NCBI GenBank assembly: GCA_007694165.1
Contig: RECE01000238.1
Coordinates: forward strand, 1 to 57,917
DNA length: 57,917 nt
Direction of reading: 5' to 3'
DNA from: Bacteroidota bacterium
Lineage (GTDB): Bacteria > Bacteroidota > Bacteroidia > Bacteroidales > UBA7960
The translations under genes and the position numbers were made by a program. The notes under the pieces were generated by a model. That model had not been told where the DNA came from, made no database searches, and saw only the letters and a list, made by a program, of their open reading frames with translations. Below are positions 26,163 to 35,270 of the stretch, piece after piece; position 1 is the first letter of the stretch, and the number at the start of each line of letters is the position of its first letter.

Positions 26163-27665
26163 TTAAAAATCTTTTAGTTTTTTGCGGTCAATTTTCCCGG
26201 CATCATTTTTTGGCATTTCATCCAGAAACACAATATGGCCCGGTGTCTTATATTTGGCCAGGTTTTTACGGCAATACTCCCAGGTCTCTTCTTTGCTGAG
26301 CTGGCCATCTTTCTTCAGCACGATAAATGCCTTGCCTGTTTCGCCCCATTTGGGATCGGGTACACCCGTTATCACAGCCTGATCGATTTGAGGGTGCTGG
26401 CGTAAAAGGTACTCTACTTCCGCCGGATATACATTCTCCCCTCCGGAGATGTACATGTTTTTTATCCGATCTACCACAAAAAGAAAACCTTCTTCATCTC
26501 TCCTTACCCGATCTCCGGTATGAAACCAGCCGTCTTTTATGGTAACGCGGGTGGCTTCGGGATTGTTCCAGTATCCGGGTGTAACATTGGGTCCTTTGAG
26601 CAGTAATTCGCCTGTGGCGGCTCCTTTTTGCTCCTCCCCTTTTTCATCCACCAGCTTTACCTCGTAAAAGAAATTGGGCGTACCAATGGATCCCTGTTTG
26701 CGAATGGCATCGGAATGATTGAGGGATGTAACATTAGGGCCCACCTCCGTAAGGCCGTAACCCTGCCGGATAGCAATTTTACGGTTGTGCCACAGCTCTA
26801 TAAGGGGGATAGGCATTGCCTCTCCTCCGACGATGATGTAACGCATACTTTCCAGTCTGGCTTTTTCAAACACCGGGCTGTCCGACATCATTTTCAGCAT
26901 GGTGGGCACACCCCAGAAAATGGTCATATTTTCCTTTTCAATGGCTTCCAGTATGGCATCCGCATTGAAGCTTCGCATAAGCAGGGTATATGCACCATGC
27001 AGGAAAAAAGGTGTCATAAGTACATTCCAGCTGCCTGTATGAAAAGGTGGTGCACAATTTATCGACCGGTCCTCGCTGGTGATATCCAGCCTGATTTCGG
27101 TATTGAGGGCATTCCACAACAACATTTTGTGGGTGTAAACCGACCCTTTTGGGAAAGCGGTAGTGCCGCTGGTGTAAATGATAAAAAGGGGATGATTCTC
27201 ATCAAAGGAGATGTTTTCAAATTCTGCAGTGTTCTTTCCGGAGAGAAAATCCTGGCAGAACTGCGAAAATTCAGTCAGCGTGGCAGTATGGTCAATGCGC
27301 TTAAAGTGATCGGAATCTCTCAGTTTATCGCTGTATTTTTCATCATAAATCACCATGGAGGGTGATGAATCAGAGATCAGGAAGTCTGTTTCCCTGGCAG
27401 TTAGTCTGTAATTGAGAGGAACAAGGATTAAACCGGTTTTCTGTGCAGCAGCAAACAGGGCCACATACTCCAGGCAGTTTTCAGCCAGCACAGCAATGCG
27501 ATCGCCCTTGCTGAGTTTCTTATCCTCCATCAGCCATTGAGCCAGATACGAACCCAGTTGATGCACCTGCCCGTAGGTGAGCGTTCGGCGGGTTTCATAC
27601 TCTTCCACAGCCACCTTTGAGGGGTTGTAGATATTCCATTTGCCAAACCAGTCGAAAGTGCTCAT
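26163..27665 (-). CDS. Acyl-CoA synthetase / AMP-dependent ligase
   Basis: 500 aa ANL-superfamily enzyme forming acyl-CoA from carboxylate, ATP and CoA through an acyl-adenylate. Visible motifs are the P-loop YTSGTTAFPKGSV, the A5-type GYGLTEVGPNV, WFHTGDRVRRDEEGF and the C-terminal hinge DRIKNMYISGGENVYPAEVE, with the catalytic lysine in NDAGKIDRKKL. Chain-length preference cannot be read. The start codon overlaps the stop of the upstream symporter gene (ATGA), so the two are translationally coupled; this suggests the imported acid is activated at once. Confidence 0.88.
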   Translation of the reverse strand: MSTFDWFGKWNIYNPSKVAVEEYETRRTLTYGQVHQLGSYLAQWLMEDKKLSKGDRIAVLAENCLEYVALFAAAQKTGLILVPLNYRLTARETDFLISDSSPSMVIYDEKYSDKLRDSDHFKRIDHTATLTEFSQFCQDFLSGKNTAEFENISFDENHPLFIIYTSGTTAFPKGSVYTHKMLLWNALNTEIRLDITSEDRSINCAPPFHTGSWNVLMTPFFLHGAYTLLMRSFNADAILEAIEKENMTIFWGVPTMLKMMSDSPVFEKARLESMRYIIVGGEAMPIPLIELWHNRKIAIRQGYGLTEVGPNVTSLNHSDAIRKQGSIGTPNFFYEVKLVDEKGEEQKGAATGELLLKGPNVTPGYWNNPEATRVTIKDGWFHTGDRVRRDEEGFLFVVDRIKNMYISGGENVYPAEVEYLLRQHPQIDQAVITGVPDPKWGETGKAFIVLKKDGQLSKEETWEYCRKNLAKYKTPGHIVFLDEMPKNDAGKIDRKKLKDF

Positions 27666-29215
27666 GATTGTTGTATTTTATTTTTATCAAAAACCATCAG
27701 AACCAGGGCAACAACCGTTGATACCACTATGGCAGTAGAAGCTGCAATGGCAGGGTTCTTTACCGTGCCCACAACGAATTTGGTAAAGAAACCTAAATCG
27801 AGCCCCCAGCTTTCTACCATGATTCCCATCCCGTAATATACTGTAAAATGCACCACAATAGCAGTTATTGATGCAGTAAAAGGAATAAAAGTTCTGATAT
27901 TTTTAAAGAATATGCCAAAAATCACCGGGATAAAAGCTGCCGAGAAATAGGCATATACTCCATTTTGGGCCAGGATGGCAACACTCAGATTGGGATTCAG
28001 AATCTGATCGCGCGCAATAACCCAGGTAACCATGGCCAAACCCACTATGGCAATTTTATTGGCAAAGATGAGCTGATGATCTTTGAGCATTCCTTTATTC
28101 ACCAGGGGTTTTACAATGTCGGAAGTAATACTGGTAGAAACCGATTGTATGAGACCTTCCAGGGTTGACATTCCGGCAGAAATCAAACCCAGCACTACCA
28201 GCAACCCCACAAATGCACCTACACCGGTATCAGAAAAAAGCCAGACCACGTAGGTGGGGATGATTTGATCATTTCTCAGGGGTACTCCATCCAGCGTTAA
28301 ATCGGGGAAAGCAAGCCTTGCATAAAGCCCGGCAAATACCACAAAGAAAAATATCAGTTCAACGGTAACAGCCGTGAACAGAAATTTATTGACATCGCTT
28401 TCTTTTTTCAGCAGCAACGATTTGGTTATGATGTGGGGCTGCACCACGATGGCTATCCCAATGACCAGCTGAGCGAAAATGATTTCATAATAATCGCGAA
28501 ACAGCGGACTTTCAGGATTTACAGGCTGTGCAAGCAAAGGATCAATATCGGCCAGTTTTCGAAAAAAACCGCCGATACCCTCCGAAAAATGCTCAAGGCC
28601 GGAAAACAGCAAAATAAATCCTACAACAAGCATTACCAATGCCTGCAAAGTATTGGTGTAAACCATAGAATTGGCACCCCCATACATCATATAACCAAAC
28701 ACAAAAACAACTAAACCTGTTAACACGAAAATCGGATTGGCATCCAGTGCTGTGGCAATTACACTCACGATGGCCACAACGATTAATACAATAAAAGTGA
28801 TCAGCAACATGGACAGCAATGCCATAAAAAAGGAGTAATTGCGGCTGTGGTAGCGTGTACCAATCCACTGCGCCAGCGAAAGTGCTTTTACAGTTTGCCC
28901 ATGCTTGCGAAAGCTCTTGGTAAGAACAATAAGGCTTATGGTAGCTGCAATGGGCAAAACAATTCCATACGACAATACGCCACTTATGCCAAAATTGGCA
29001 ATAAACCCCGGATTGATGACAAAGGTGGCGGCACTGGTCATGGCAGCAGCAAGAGATAAACCCACAGCATAGGGCGAAAACAAAATATTTCCAACCGCAT
29101 AGTCGGATATGTTTTTAATCTTTATTGCCCCTTTAACCACAAAAAACAATACCACCAGGGCATACACCACCAGCAAAACGGTAACTCCTGTTGTAAATGT
29201 TGATGCTAAAATCAT
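27662..29215 (-). CDS. Sodium:solute symporter family (SSS) transporter
   Basis: 517 aa inner-membrane protein with about 13 hydrophobic segments. SSS features are visible: the YAVGNILFSPYAVGLSLAA opening, the unwound region SAATFVINPG and the Na2-type ISAGMSTLEGLIQSVSTSI segment. Size and overall pattern fit the monocarboxylate/acetate-permease side of the family. The four-base overlap with the acyl-CoA ligase and its place in a CoA-metabolism operon suggest an organic acid as substrate; that is inference from context. Confidence 0.85.
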   Translation of the reverse strand: MILASTFTTGVTVLLVVYALVVLFFVVKGAIKIKNISDYAVGNILFSPYAVGLSLAAAMTSAATFVINPGFIANFGISGVLSYGIVLPIAATISLIVLTKSFRKHGQTVKALSLAQWIGTRYHSRNYSFFMALLSMLLITFIVLIVVAIVSVIATALDANPIFVLTGLVVFVFGYMMYGGANSMVYTNTLQALVMLVVGFILLFSGLEHFSEGIGGFFRKLADIDPLLAQPVNPESPLFRDYYEIIFAQLVIGIAIVVQPHIITKSLLLKKESDVNKFLFTAVTVELIFFFVVFAGLYARLAFPDLTLDGVPLRNDQIIPTYVVWLFSDTGVGAFVGLLVVLGLISAGMSTLEGLIQSVSTSITSDIVKPLVNKGMLKDHQLIFANKIAIVGLAMVTWVIARDQILNPNLSVAILAQNGVYAYFSAAFIPVIFGIFFKNIRTFIPFTASITAIVVHFTVYYGMGIMVESWGLDLGFFTKFVVGTVKNPAIAASTAIVVSTVVALVLMVFDKNKIQQS

Positions 29216-29285
29216 AGTTTAAAATCAATAATAAGTTTCGCTCAAAAGCGCTTTATATCTGTTATTTGTTTCAAAACCGGTGCAA

Positions 29286-30275
29286 TCAGAACCTAAATGC
29301 TGCACTGGCAAAAGCAAGCCCACCACCAGAGCCGATAAAGTAGAGCAAGTCTCCCTTATTCAGCTTGTCATTGCGCCAGGCTGCATCCAGGGCCAGTGGA
29401 ATGCAGGCTGAGCCGGTATACCCATAATGGTGCATAACTGTTGGCGCCTTTTCACGGGCAACCCCAAGCTTGTCCATGGTTTCCCATATGGAATTGATGT
29501 TGATTTGGGTCATGAAATAATGGTCCACCTCCTTTGGGCTCACACCAATCCGTTCGGAAAGGGTATTGGCCATCATAGACCACATTTCGGGGTTGAGCTC
29601 TTTGGGAAATTTTTTCACAAACTGCAAAAGGTTTCCCTTGTCCTTTACCACCTGCTCGGTAGTGGGGCAAAACGAACCCCCGCCATAAATCCCCATGTAG
29701 TTATAATACTGCCCCCTGGTAATGAGCTGCGAGGTAAGATAGCCCCTTTCAGAATTCTTTTCTGATTTCAGGATGACTGCTCCGGCCGCATCGGCAAACA
29801 AGGTTACCGTCTTTTTATCCTGCATGTTGAGGTATTTGCTCATGGCATAGGCACCAATCACCATTACGTACCGGTAATTCTCATCAGAACGAATGTATTT
29901 AACCCCGGTATCCAGTGCGGTTACAAACCCTGCACATGCGGTATTGATATCGAAAGTGCCGGCATTGGTCATACCCGTAATGTACTGCACTTTACTGGCC
30001 GTAGAGGGTGAGATATATTCAGGTGTATCGGTAGAAATTATCAACAGATCTATGTCAGTGGGTTTAAGCCCCCCATGCTCAAGGGCTTTGCGGGCAGCCT
30101 CCACGGCGAGGTCCGAAACACTCTGGTTTTCTTCAAGCCAGCGACGTTCATAAATATGTACATTTTCCTCCAACCATTCACTTACAGGCTCTCCCAGAAG
30201 TTCATCAAAATAGGAATTAGGCACGACCCTGTCAGGTACTGATGTTCCTATGGAATGTAAAACAGCATTTTGCAT
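29286..30275 (-). CDS. KAS III (FabH)-like protein with substituted catalytic His and Asn
   Basis: Thiolase-fold, 329 aa from the ATG at 30275 (a TTG one codon earlier is less likely). The nucleophile is present: NTACAGF with C114. At the FabH VPHQAN position the protein reads FMTQIN, so the catalytic His is Thr256. At the FabH HGNTSAAS position it reads YGYTGSAC, so the catalytic Asn is Tyr286. The C-terminal GSGGGLAFASAAFRF matches the family end. Without His and Asn, decarboxylating Claisen condensation as in fatty-acid initiation is unlikely. An acyl-transfer or non-decarboxylating reaction is possible. It sits between an SDR and a symporter in a five-gene operon. Family certain; reaction not. 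Confidence 0.8.
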   Translation of the reverse strand: MQNAVLHSIGTSVPDRVVPNSYFDELLGEPVSEWLEENVHIYERRWLEENQSVSDLAVEAARKALEHGGLKPTDIDLLIISTDTPEYISPSTASKVQYITGMTNAGTFDINTACAGFVTALDTGVKYIRSDENYRYVMVIGAYAMSKYLNMQDKKTVTLFADAAGAVILKSEKNSERGYLTSQLITRGQYYNYMGIYGGGSFCPTTEQVVKDKGNLLQFVKKFPKELNPEMWSMMANTLSERIGVSPKEVDHYFMTQININSIWETMDKLGVAREKAPTVMHHYGYTGSACIPLALDAAWRNDKLNKGDLLYFIGSGGGLAFASAAFRF

Positions 30276-30316
30276 CAAATTCAGTTTTTATGTGTAAACA
30301 ATGTTTGGGGTAATAG

Positions 30317-31060
30317 CTAAATAGTGATTCCTCCATCTACACTCAATACAGTGCAATTGATAAAGGCAGCTTCATCAGAAGCAAGAAATGCATAAGCTGC
30401 AGCAATTTCTTCCGGCTTCCCCAAACGCCCTGTGGGAGTTTTGTCGCTCATTCCCTGAAGAATGTTTTCGGGCATTTTCTTCACCATCTCGGTGGCAATA
30501 AATCCGGGTGCAACTGCATTAACCGTTACACCTTTGCGGCCCATCTCCCGGCCCATGGTTTTGGTCATTCCGATTACGCCGGCCTTGGTAGCCACATAGT
30601 TGGTCTGCCCAAAGTTTCCATACAGCCCAACTACAGAGGAGGTATTGATGATGCGTCCGTAACCATTCTCCATCATGTGCACGCCCAGGGCCTTGGCACA
30701 ATAGAAAACCCCGCTAAGGTTTACATCAATCACCTGCTGCCATTGATCCGGTGTCATTTTTTTCAGGGTTGCATCGCGGGTAATCCCGGCGTTGTTGATG
30801 AGAATATGAATTTGGCCGAATTCTTTTATGGCCTTCTCGGCAGCACGGTTTACATCTTCAAAATCGGCAGTATTTACTTTTTCAAAGATCACTTTATGTC
30901 CTTCACCGGCAAGGTTCAGGGCTGTCTCCTGCCCTTTTGCCTCATTCATATCCCAGATAATGACACTTGCTCCTTCAGCAGCAAATCTTTCTACGGCTGC
31001 TTTTCCTATTCCGTCAGCTCCTCCCGTGATGATGGCTGTTTTATTTTTGAATCTTTCCAT
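30317..31060 (-). CDS. Short-chain dehydrogenase, FabG/acetoacetyl-CoA reductase-like
   Basis: 247 aa classical SDR. Cofactor site TGGADGIGK, NNAGITRD, catalytic Ser in NTSSVVG, and Y155-x3-K159 (YVATKAG) are all present, as is the C-terminal LSVDGGITI. Immediately downstream of a thiolase, this is the PhaA-PhaB-type order, so reduction of a 3-ketoacyl-CoA (acetoacetyl-CoA) is likely. No PhaC polymerase is present, so polymer synthesis cannot be claimed from this window. Gap to the thiolase is 63 bp and to the next gene 41 bp. Confidence 0.85.
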   Translation of the reverse strand: MERFKNKTAIITGGADGIGKAAVERFAAEGASVIIWDMNEAKGQETALNLAGEGHKVIFEKVNTADFEDVNRAAEKAIKEFGQIHILINNAGITRDATLKKMTPDQWQQVIDVNLSGVFYCAKALGVHMMENGYGRIINTSSVVGLYGNFGQTNYVATKAGVIGMTKTMGREMGRKGVTVNAVAPGFIATEMVKKMPENILQGMSDKTPTGRLGKPEEIAAAYAFLASDEAAFINCTVLSVDGGITI

Positions 31061-31123
31061 TGTTCGCTGTAGTTTAATATGTTTTCTGACTAACGTTTGA
31101 AAAAAGGGGTTCCTGCGAGCAGA

Positions 31124-32308
31124 TTATTCCCGATCCACTATCATGGCGATTCCCTGACCGCCGCCGATGCAAAGTGTGGCCAGGCCGGTCTTACTGTCTC
31201 TACGCTTCATTTCATACAGAAGGGTAGTGAGTACTCTGGCACCGGAAGCTCCAATGGGATGCCCAAGAGCGATGGCTCCACCATTGACATTTACAATGTC
31301 GGGGTTGAGTTTCAGGTCGCGAACCACGGCCAGACTCTGGGCAGCAAAAGCCTCATTGGCCTCTACAAGGTCAATATCTTCTATTTGCATTCCGGCCTTT
31401 TTCAATGCTTTGCGGGTAGCTTCCACCGGTCCGTATCCCATGATTTGGGGGTCCAGTCCAACGTATGCGAAGGCTTTTATTTTTGCCAGCGGCTGCAGCC
31501 CCAGTTCGCGGGCTTTGTCAACACTCATAACGATTACCATGGCCGCTCCGTCGTTGATACCACTGGCATTACCGGCAGTAACAGTTCCCTCTTTTTTGAA
31601 TGCAGGCTTTAAGCCGGCAAGTTGATCTATGGTCAGTGATTGCCGGGGAAACTCATCTTTATCAACAACCAGCGTTTTTTTCCTCTGAACGATTTCCACC
31701 TTTACTATTTCTTCATCAAATCTACCTTTGGAGACAGCCTGTTCGGTTTTACGCTGGCTATTCAGGGCAAACTTATCCTGTTCTTCGCGGGTCAGATTCC
31801 AGTTTTCGGCAATGTTTTCTGCCGTTACTCCCATATGATAGTTAAAGAATGCATCGGTGAGTCCATCATGAATCATGCTGTCAACCATAGCTGCATTTCC
31901 CATTTTATAGCCAAAGCGTGCTTTGGGAAGCAGGTAGGGAGAATTGCTCATGCTTTCAGAACCACCGGCCAGTACAATTTCATTTTCTCCCAGCATGATG
32001 CTCTGAGCAGCCATACAAACGGCTCTGAGCCCTGAGCCACACAACTGATTGATAGTGGTTGCAGGTGCTTCCTGTTTAACGCCTGATTTTACAGCAATCT
32101 GACGGGCAACGTTTTGGCCCTCACCGGCAGACAGAATGTTTCCGACAAAAGCTTCATCCACCAAATCGGCACTGATGCCGGCCCTGCTAATGGCTTCTTT
32201 TGCTGCATGTACTCCCAGTTCAACTGCCGATAACGAAGCAAGACCACCTCCAAAATTGCCAATGGGTGTGCGCACTGCCGACACTATACAGACTTCCTTG
32301 TATTGCAT
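31124..32308 (-). CDS. Acetyl-CoA C-acetyltransferase (thiolase)
   Basis: 394 aa, normal length for AtoB/PhaA thiolases. Nucleophilic C90 in [11 protein letters not shown], the His motif [17 protein letters not shown] and the second Cys in [11 protein letters not shown] complete the active site. It reversibly condenses two acetyl-CoA to acetoacetyl-CoA or cleaves 3-ketoacyl-CoA. As first gene of the operon it is followed by the reductase, the KAS III-like protein, the symporter and the acyl-CoA ligase. Direction (synthesis or breakdown) cannot be decided from sequence. Confidence 0.9.
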   Translation of the reverse strand: MQYKEVCIVSAVRTPIGNFGGGLASLSAVELGVHAAKEAISRAGISADLVDEAFVGNILSAGEGQNVARQIAVKSGVKQEAPATTINQLCGSGLRAVCMAAQSIMLGENEIVLAGGSESMSNSPYLLPKARFGYKMGNAAMVDSMIHDGLTDAFFNYHMGVTAENIAENWNLTREEQDKFALNSQRKTEQAVSKGRFDEEIVKVEIVQRKKTLVVDKDEFPRQSLTIDQLAGLKPAFKKEGTVTAGNASGINDGAAMVIVMSVDKARELGLQPLAKIKAFAYVGLDPQIMGYGPVEATRKALKKAGMQIEDIDLVEANEAFAAQSLAVVRDLKLNPDIVNVNGGAIALGHPIGASGARVLTTLLYEMKRRDSKTGLATLCIGGGQGIAMIVDRE

Positions 32309-32462
32309 ATTTTTTTGTTTTACTCAGTTTACAATCGTGTTTTCTGCCATTCAGCAAAGTTTAAAACAATGAAGAACCAGCATCTATTAGTGATTTACCA
32401 GGAGTTTTCCCGATAACTCAATCGATTGCAAATAAAATACAGTGGAAGCCCTAAAAAAACCG

Positions 32463-32470
32463 CAAAAGTA
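32463..32470 (-). promoter_or_regulatory. Bacteroidota -7 box (TACTTTTG) for the thiolase operon
   Basis: TACTTTTG on the minus strand fits the consensus exactly, about 155 bases before the thiolase ATG, giving a long leader. No -33 TTG at usual spacing was found. It lies after the stop of the 486-aa hypothetical gene, so the operon is probably independently started. Confidence 0.55.
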
Positions 32471-32541
32471 TATTTTATGAGTGCGACTTAATAATCTTTT
32501 TTGCCTATAAAATCGCTCTATACATTTGTTTTCAGTACTTT

Positions 32542-34002
32542 TCAGGCCATATATCGGGGTGTGACTTTATAAGAAGGATGCTTGAATAGCCTGTCGAATA
32601 GTTGCTGAAAAGTTTCAGGCTCGTGACCTTTAAGTTCTGTACACATCTCTTTCATAAGTCTGAATTTGTGTTTATCAGGCACATATGCAAGGCTGGTTTC
32701 ATAGAGAGATTCGAACAGCTGGGCGGATGTAATGAGAAGTTCTTTGTACCGGGCCAGTTCGTATATCCAGATAAACGAAGGTATATACCCGGCTTTTTTG
32801 CGGTATGCCTCTTCCCGGGCCAGCAGATTAAACTTTTTTTCCACAGAAAGAATTTTGCTGTAGTTTTCTGCTTCCAGCAAAGCATAAGCATAGGAGGTGA
32901 AAAAGATATGCCATCGGTTTTGGAGGATATCGTCGCGGTGATTGTCCAGGAATCCGGCAGCGTAACTGATTGCCTCAAGCGGCTTTTTGTTGCGTATAAG
33001 TGCCTGGATATAAAAGGAGGCAAACCCTATGCGGTTATGGGAACTGAGGGTTTTCTTAAAATCGGGGAAACTCCGGGAGAGCAAGCCAAGCGCTTCACGG
33101 TGTTTCCCGTCGCGCATGAGCACAGCACTGAGGTTGTTGAGATATTGCAGAAAGTCATTGCTTTTGTATCTTATGGACAAATAACCATAATATTGCGCTT
33201 TGGCCAAATCATTCTCCCGGGCATGCACCAGCAGCCTGTTACCATAGTAATTCACCAGAATTCTTGGAGAATAGAGACTCCCCTTTTCAAACAATACATC
33301 GAGCTTGTCAAACAGTTCCAGCAATCGCCCATACTCTTTATATACATAATACAAAAAGGTAAGCCTAACAATAGCAAAATATCGGTTGAGGCCGTCGAGG
33401 GTTTCATCTTCAAAAACTGCAATCAACTTTTCCTCCCACACGCGGCTGTTTTCTCCCATGAATTTGTATTGGGAAACAATATCGTGGGTTGCATCATGAA
33501 GCTGCTGATAAACAGCCTGCCCTTTTCTGTATTCACTTTCATGTTTTTGCAGGAACTCACTTATTACCTGATAATTATCATGACGTACCCTGATTATGAG
33601 AAAATGCCTGTAGTTTTGCATCAGCTCATAAAAACGAAGAAAATAATAGGTGGGATGGGAGTAATTTTTCACATACTGAATAATTTCTTTTTCATCTTTC
33701 AACGAAAGCGCATCTGTCATTATCTTCCTGTCCATTTCACAGAGCCATTCATAAAAAACATCCACATCTACACTTTCCAGCCTGGAAGGAATCCATTTTT
33801 TCATATAGGAATACTTCCGCTTATCAATATTTACCGGAAAAGCAAGTGGTTTGTGGGGTTGGTTCAGATTGTGGTGAAGAATCTTCAGGATGGAAATTTT
33901 TTGTGCATCCTTTAGCTGGTGCGTTTTCAGCAACCATGACACCTGATGGGGGAGCAGTGTTTCGGCAAATGCATAAAAAGATTGGAGAATAGATCTGGGC
34001 AT
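32542..34002 (-). CDS. Hypothetical alpha-helical (TPR-like) protein, 486 aa
   Basis: Not recognised as a named family. No signal peptide or membrane segment is apparent, so it is probably cytoplasmic. It is almost entirely helical, with paired helices about 35-40 residues apart from residue 200 onward (for example YRKGQAVYQQLHDATHDIV, LAKAQYYGYLSIRYKSNDF, HREALGLLSRSFPDFKKTL), which resembles degenerate TPR repeats. Rich in Y, F, H, K and R. It could be a scaffold or protein-interaction factor. It is transcribed alone, upstream of the thiolase operon, with a long hairpin in its 5' region. Confidence 0.7.
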   Translation of the reverse strand: MPRSILQSFYAFAETLLPHQVSWLLKTHQLKDAQKISILKILHHNLNQPHKPLAFPVNIDKRKYSYMKKWIPSRLESVDVDVFYEWLCEMDRKIMTDALSLKDEKEIIQYVKNYSHPTYYFLRFYELMQNYRHFLIIRVRHDNYQVISEFLQKHESEYRKGQAVYQQLHDATHDIVSQYKFMGENSRVWEEKLIAVFEDETLDGLNRYFAIVRLTFLYYVYKEYGRLLELFDKLDVLFEKGSLYSPRILVNYYGNRLLVHARENDLAKAQYYGYLSIRYKSNDFLQYLNNLSAVLMRDGKHREALGLLSRSFPDFKKTLSSHNRIGFASFYIQALIRNKKPLEAISYAAGFLDNHRDDILQNRWHIFFTSYAYALLEAENYSKILSVEKKFNLLAREEAYRKKAGYIPSFIWIYELARYKELLITSAQLFESLYETSLAYVPDKHKFRLMKEMCTELKGHEPETFQQLFDRLFKHPSYKVTPRYMA

Positions 34003-34057
34003 GGAGAAAAGTTAAATCATCTTAACACTTTTTTCAGCTCCCTGGCGGTTAAAACAA

Positions 34058-34117
34058 TTTTGGTGGTCAAACAAAAGGCGAGCCCTGCACCCGCCTATTG
34101 CCTTTTAACCACCAAAA
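34058..34117. repeat. Long imperfect hairpin in the 5' region of the TPR-like gene
   Basis: TTTTGGTGGT (34058-34067) pairs with ACCACCAAAA (34108-34117), and AAAAGGC (34073-34079) pairs with GCCTTTT (34100-34106), with a further AGGCG/CGCCT option inside. It starts 56 bases upstream of the ATG at 34002. It may be a leader structure or attenuator; no coding is seen in it. Confidence 0.6.
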
Positions 34118-34360
34118 CAAAAACAACATTAACCAATAAAAACAACCAAAAAATGATTAAAATTTTCAGCACTCCAAAGTACTAATAATTCGGTAAATAA
34201 CAAAGTATTTTATTGAAATTTATTTTTTTAACTAATCCAAATGCTTCCATTATTATCTTACCGATATACCACCACGAGAACATGTAATAAAAAGTCACGT
34301 TAAAGCCTTACAAACAAACGTTTACATATTTCAGGCAAGGATACATTCACGCAGGTAAAC

Positions 34361-34510
34361 TTATTTCTCGGGCTCATAATCCCTGATGATGTCATTATAA
34401 TAGTGGCCAATAGCTCTTCAACCTCATTGAGTTTTAACAGCTCGACACAAAATGTGAGACCATTTTCATACAGGTCTGATACAATAGCGCATCAAAAAAG
34501 TCGTCAGCAT
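34361..34510 (-). pseudogene. Possible frameshifted gene remnant
   Basis: On the minus strand, neighbouring frames give protein-like pieces that join only through shifts: NHADDFFDALLYQ, then DLYENGLTFCVELLKLNEVE, then HYYNDIIRDYEPEK before a stop at 34361-34363. Codon-like composition (E, L, N, Y, D) exceeds that of the surrounding AT-rich sequence. No family is recognised. Weak evidence: the shifts could also be chance. Confidence 0.25.
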
Positions 34511-34575
34511 GATTAAAAAAGAGAAAATGACAACCCGGAAAAGCTATCATTTGAATGGGCTGTCATTTGAATGGG

Positions 34576-35196
34576 TTACCAGGGGTTTCTTCTGTGAAAA
34601 GGACTTGACTGGAAGGACCTTTGCTGCATGTAGGGATTGAAGGGGGTGTAGCCCTGGGAAACATTAATTTCGGCACCAAACCTAAGGTTCTCTGTTATTT
34701 TATACTCCATTCCCATCATCATCCCGCGGGGATTGATATCAAAGGCCTGGGGATTCATAGCAGGAGCAAACATCATATCCATATTGTTTCTTTCGGCCCA
34801 TGCGCCTCCTGTAATAACGAGCCTTGAATTGACCTGATAGGCCCCAAGGGCATAAACAGTTGTGGAGTACATTCTGTCAGGGGTACCTGCTTCACCCTGG
34901 AAACCAAACGGAGAACTCCCGCCAAAGGAGCCGGTAGAAAAAACGCTTCCCACCACCAGACTGAAATTTTGCCCCGGTCTGAACTTCATATGGGGGGCGA
35001 AAGACTGTGAAAACAGCGAGCCACCGCCGAAACCTGATGTAAAGGAGGTTCCAAATTGCATCCCGAAGTCTGGCTGGCTATTCAATACACTATAATCTCC
35101 AGACAGCAAGCCCGAATCTGAAGAGTCAGAACTTTGGGCAGCTAATAAAGCTGAACTGAATAACAGGACTGCTACAAATAAAATCTTTGCTTTCAT
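34576..35196 (-). CDS. Secreted or outer-membrane hypothetical protein
   Basis: 206 aa from the ATG at 35196. The open frame reaches 35265, but that extension overlaps the -7 box at 35263-35270, and the 35196 start gives a proper signal peptide (ILFVAVLLFSSALLAAQ). The mature part has an SDSSDSG linker and then strand-like segments (FSLVVGSVFSTGSF, VVYALGAYQ-type turns, YKITENLRFGAEINVS), suggesting a small beta-barrel or beta-sandwich. The C-terminus is unusual: Q, S, F, H, R and P rich, ending RRNPW. No family recognised. Confidence 0.65.
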   Translation of the reverse strand: MKAKILFVAVLLFSSALLAAQSSDSSDSGLLSGDYSVLNSQPDFGMQFGTSFTSGFGGGSLFSQSFAPHMKFRPGQNFSLVVGSVFSTGSFGGSSPFGFQGEAGTPDRMYSTTVYALGAYQVNSRLVITGGAWAERNNMDMMFAPAMNPQAFDINPRGMMMGMEYKITENLRFGAEINVSQGYTPFNPYMQQRSFQSSPFHRRNPW

Positions 35197-35262
35197 AGTA
35201 CCGGTAATTTGGTAAATAAACGTGTATCGTTTAATAATGGTATATAAATACATCACGATCTT

Positions 35263-35270
35263 CAAAAGTA
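35263..35270 (-). promoter_or_regulatory. Bacteroidota -7 box (TACTTTTG)
   Basis: Exact TAnnTTTG match on the minus strand, 66 bases before the ATG at 35196. It decides the start codon of that gene, because the longer open frame would begin inside this box. Confidence 0.6.

Larger units (their letters stand above)
34003..34575. other. Large AT-rich intergenic region
   Basis: This 573-bp gap holds the hairpin at 34058-34117, a possible decayed coding remnant (34361-34510), and a 13-base unit TCATTTGAATGGG repeated in tandem at 34547-34559 and 34563-34575, just after the stop of the gene at 34576. No intact gene is supported. Confidence 0.6.

Noticed and set aside
26628-27365. 245-codon plus-strand frame inside the acyl-CoA ligase
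   Set aside because: It is antisense to an intact ligase with all motifs.
26163-32308. Olefin (OleABCD) cluster interpretation
   Set aside because: OleA keeps His and Asn, OleD is an extended NAD-epimerase-type SDR, and the SDR here is a short FabG-like enzyme; a thiolase and transporter do not fit either.
32602-33915. 437-codon open frame on the plus strand opposite the TPR-like gene
   Set aside because: It lies wholly antisense to a convincing helical protein with its own ATG, and its translation has no recognisable domain, so it is taken as a shadow frame (noted under the gene).
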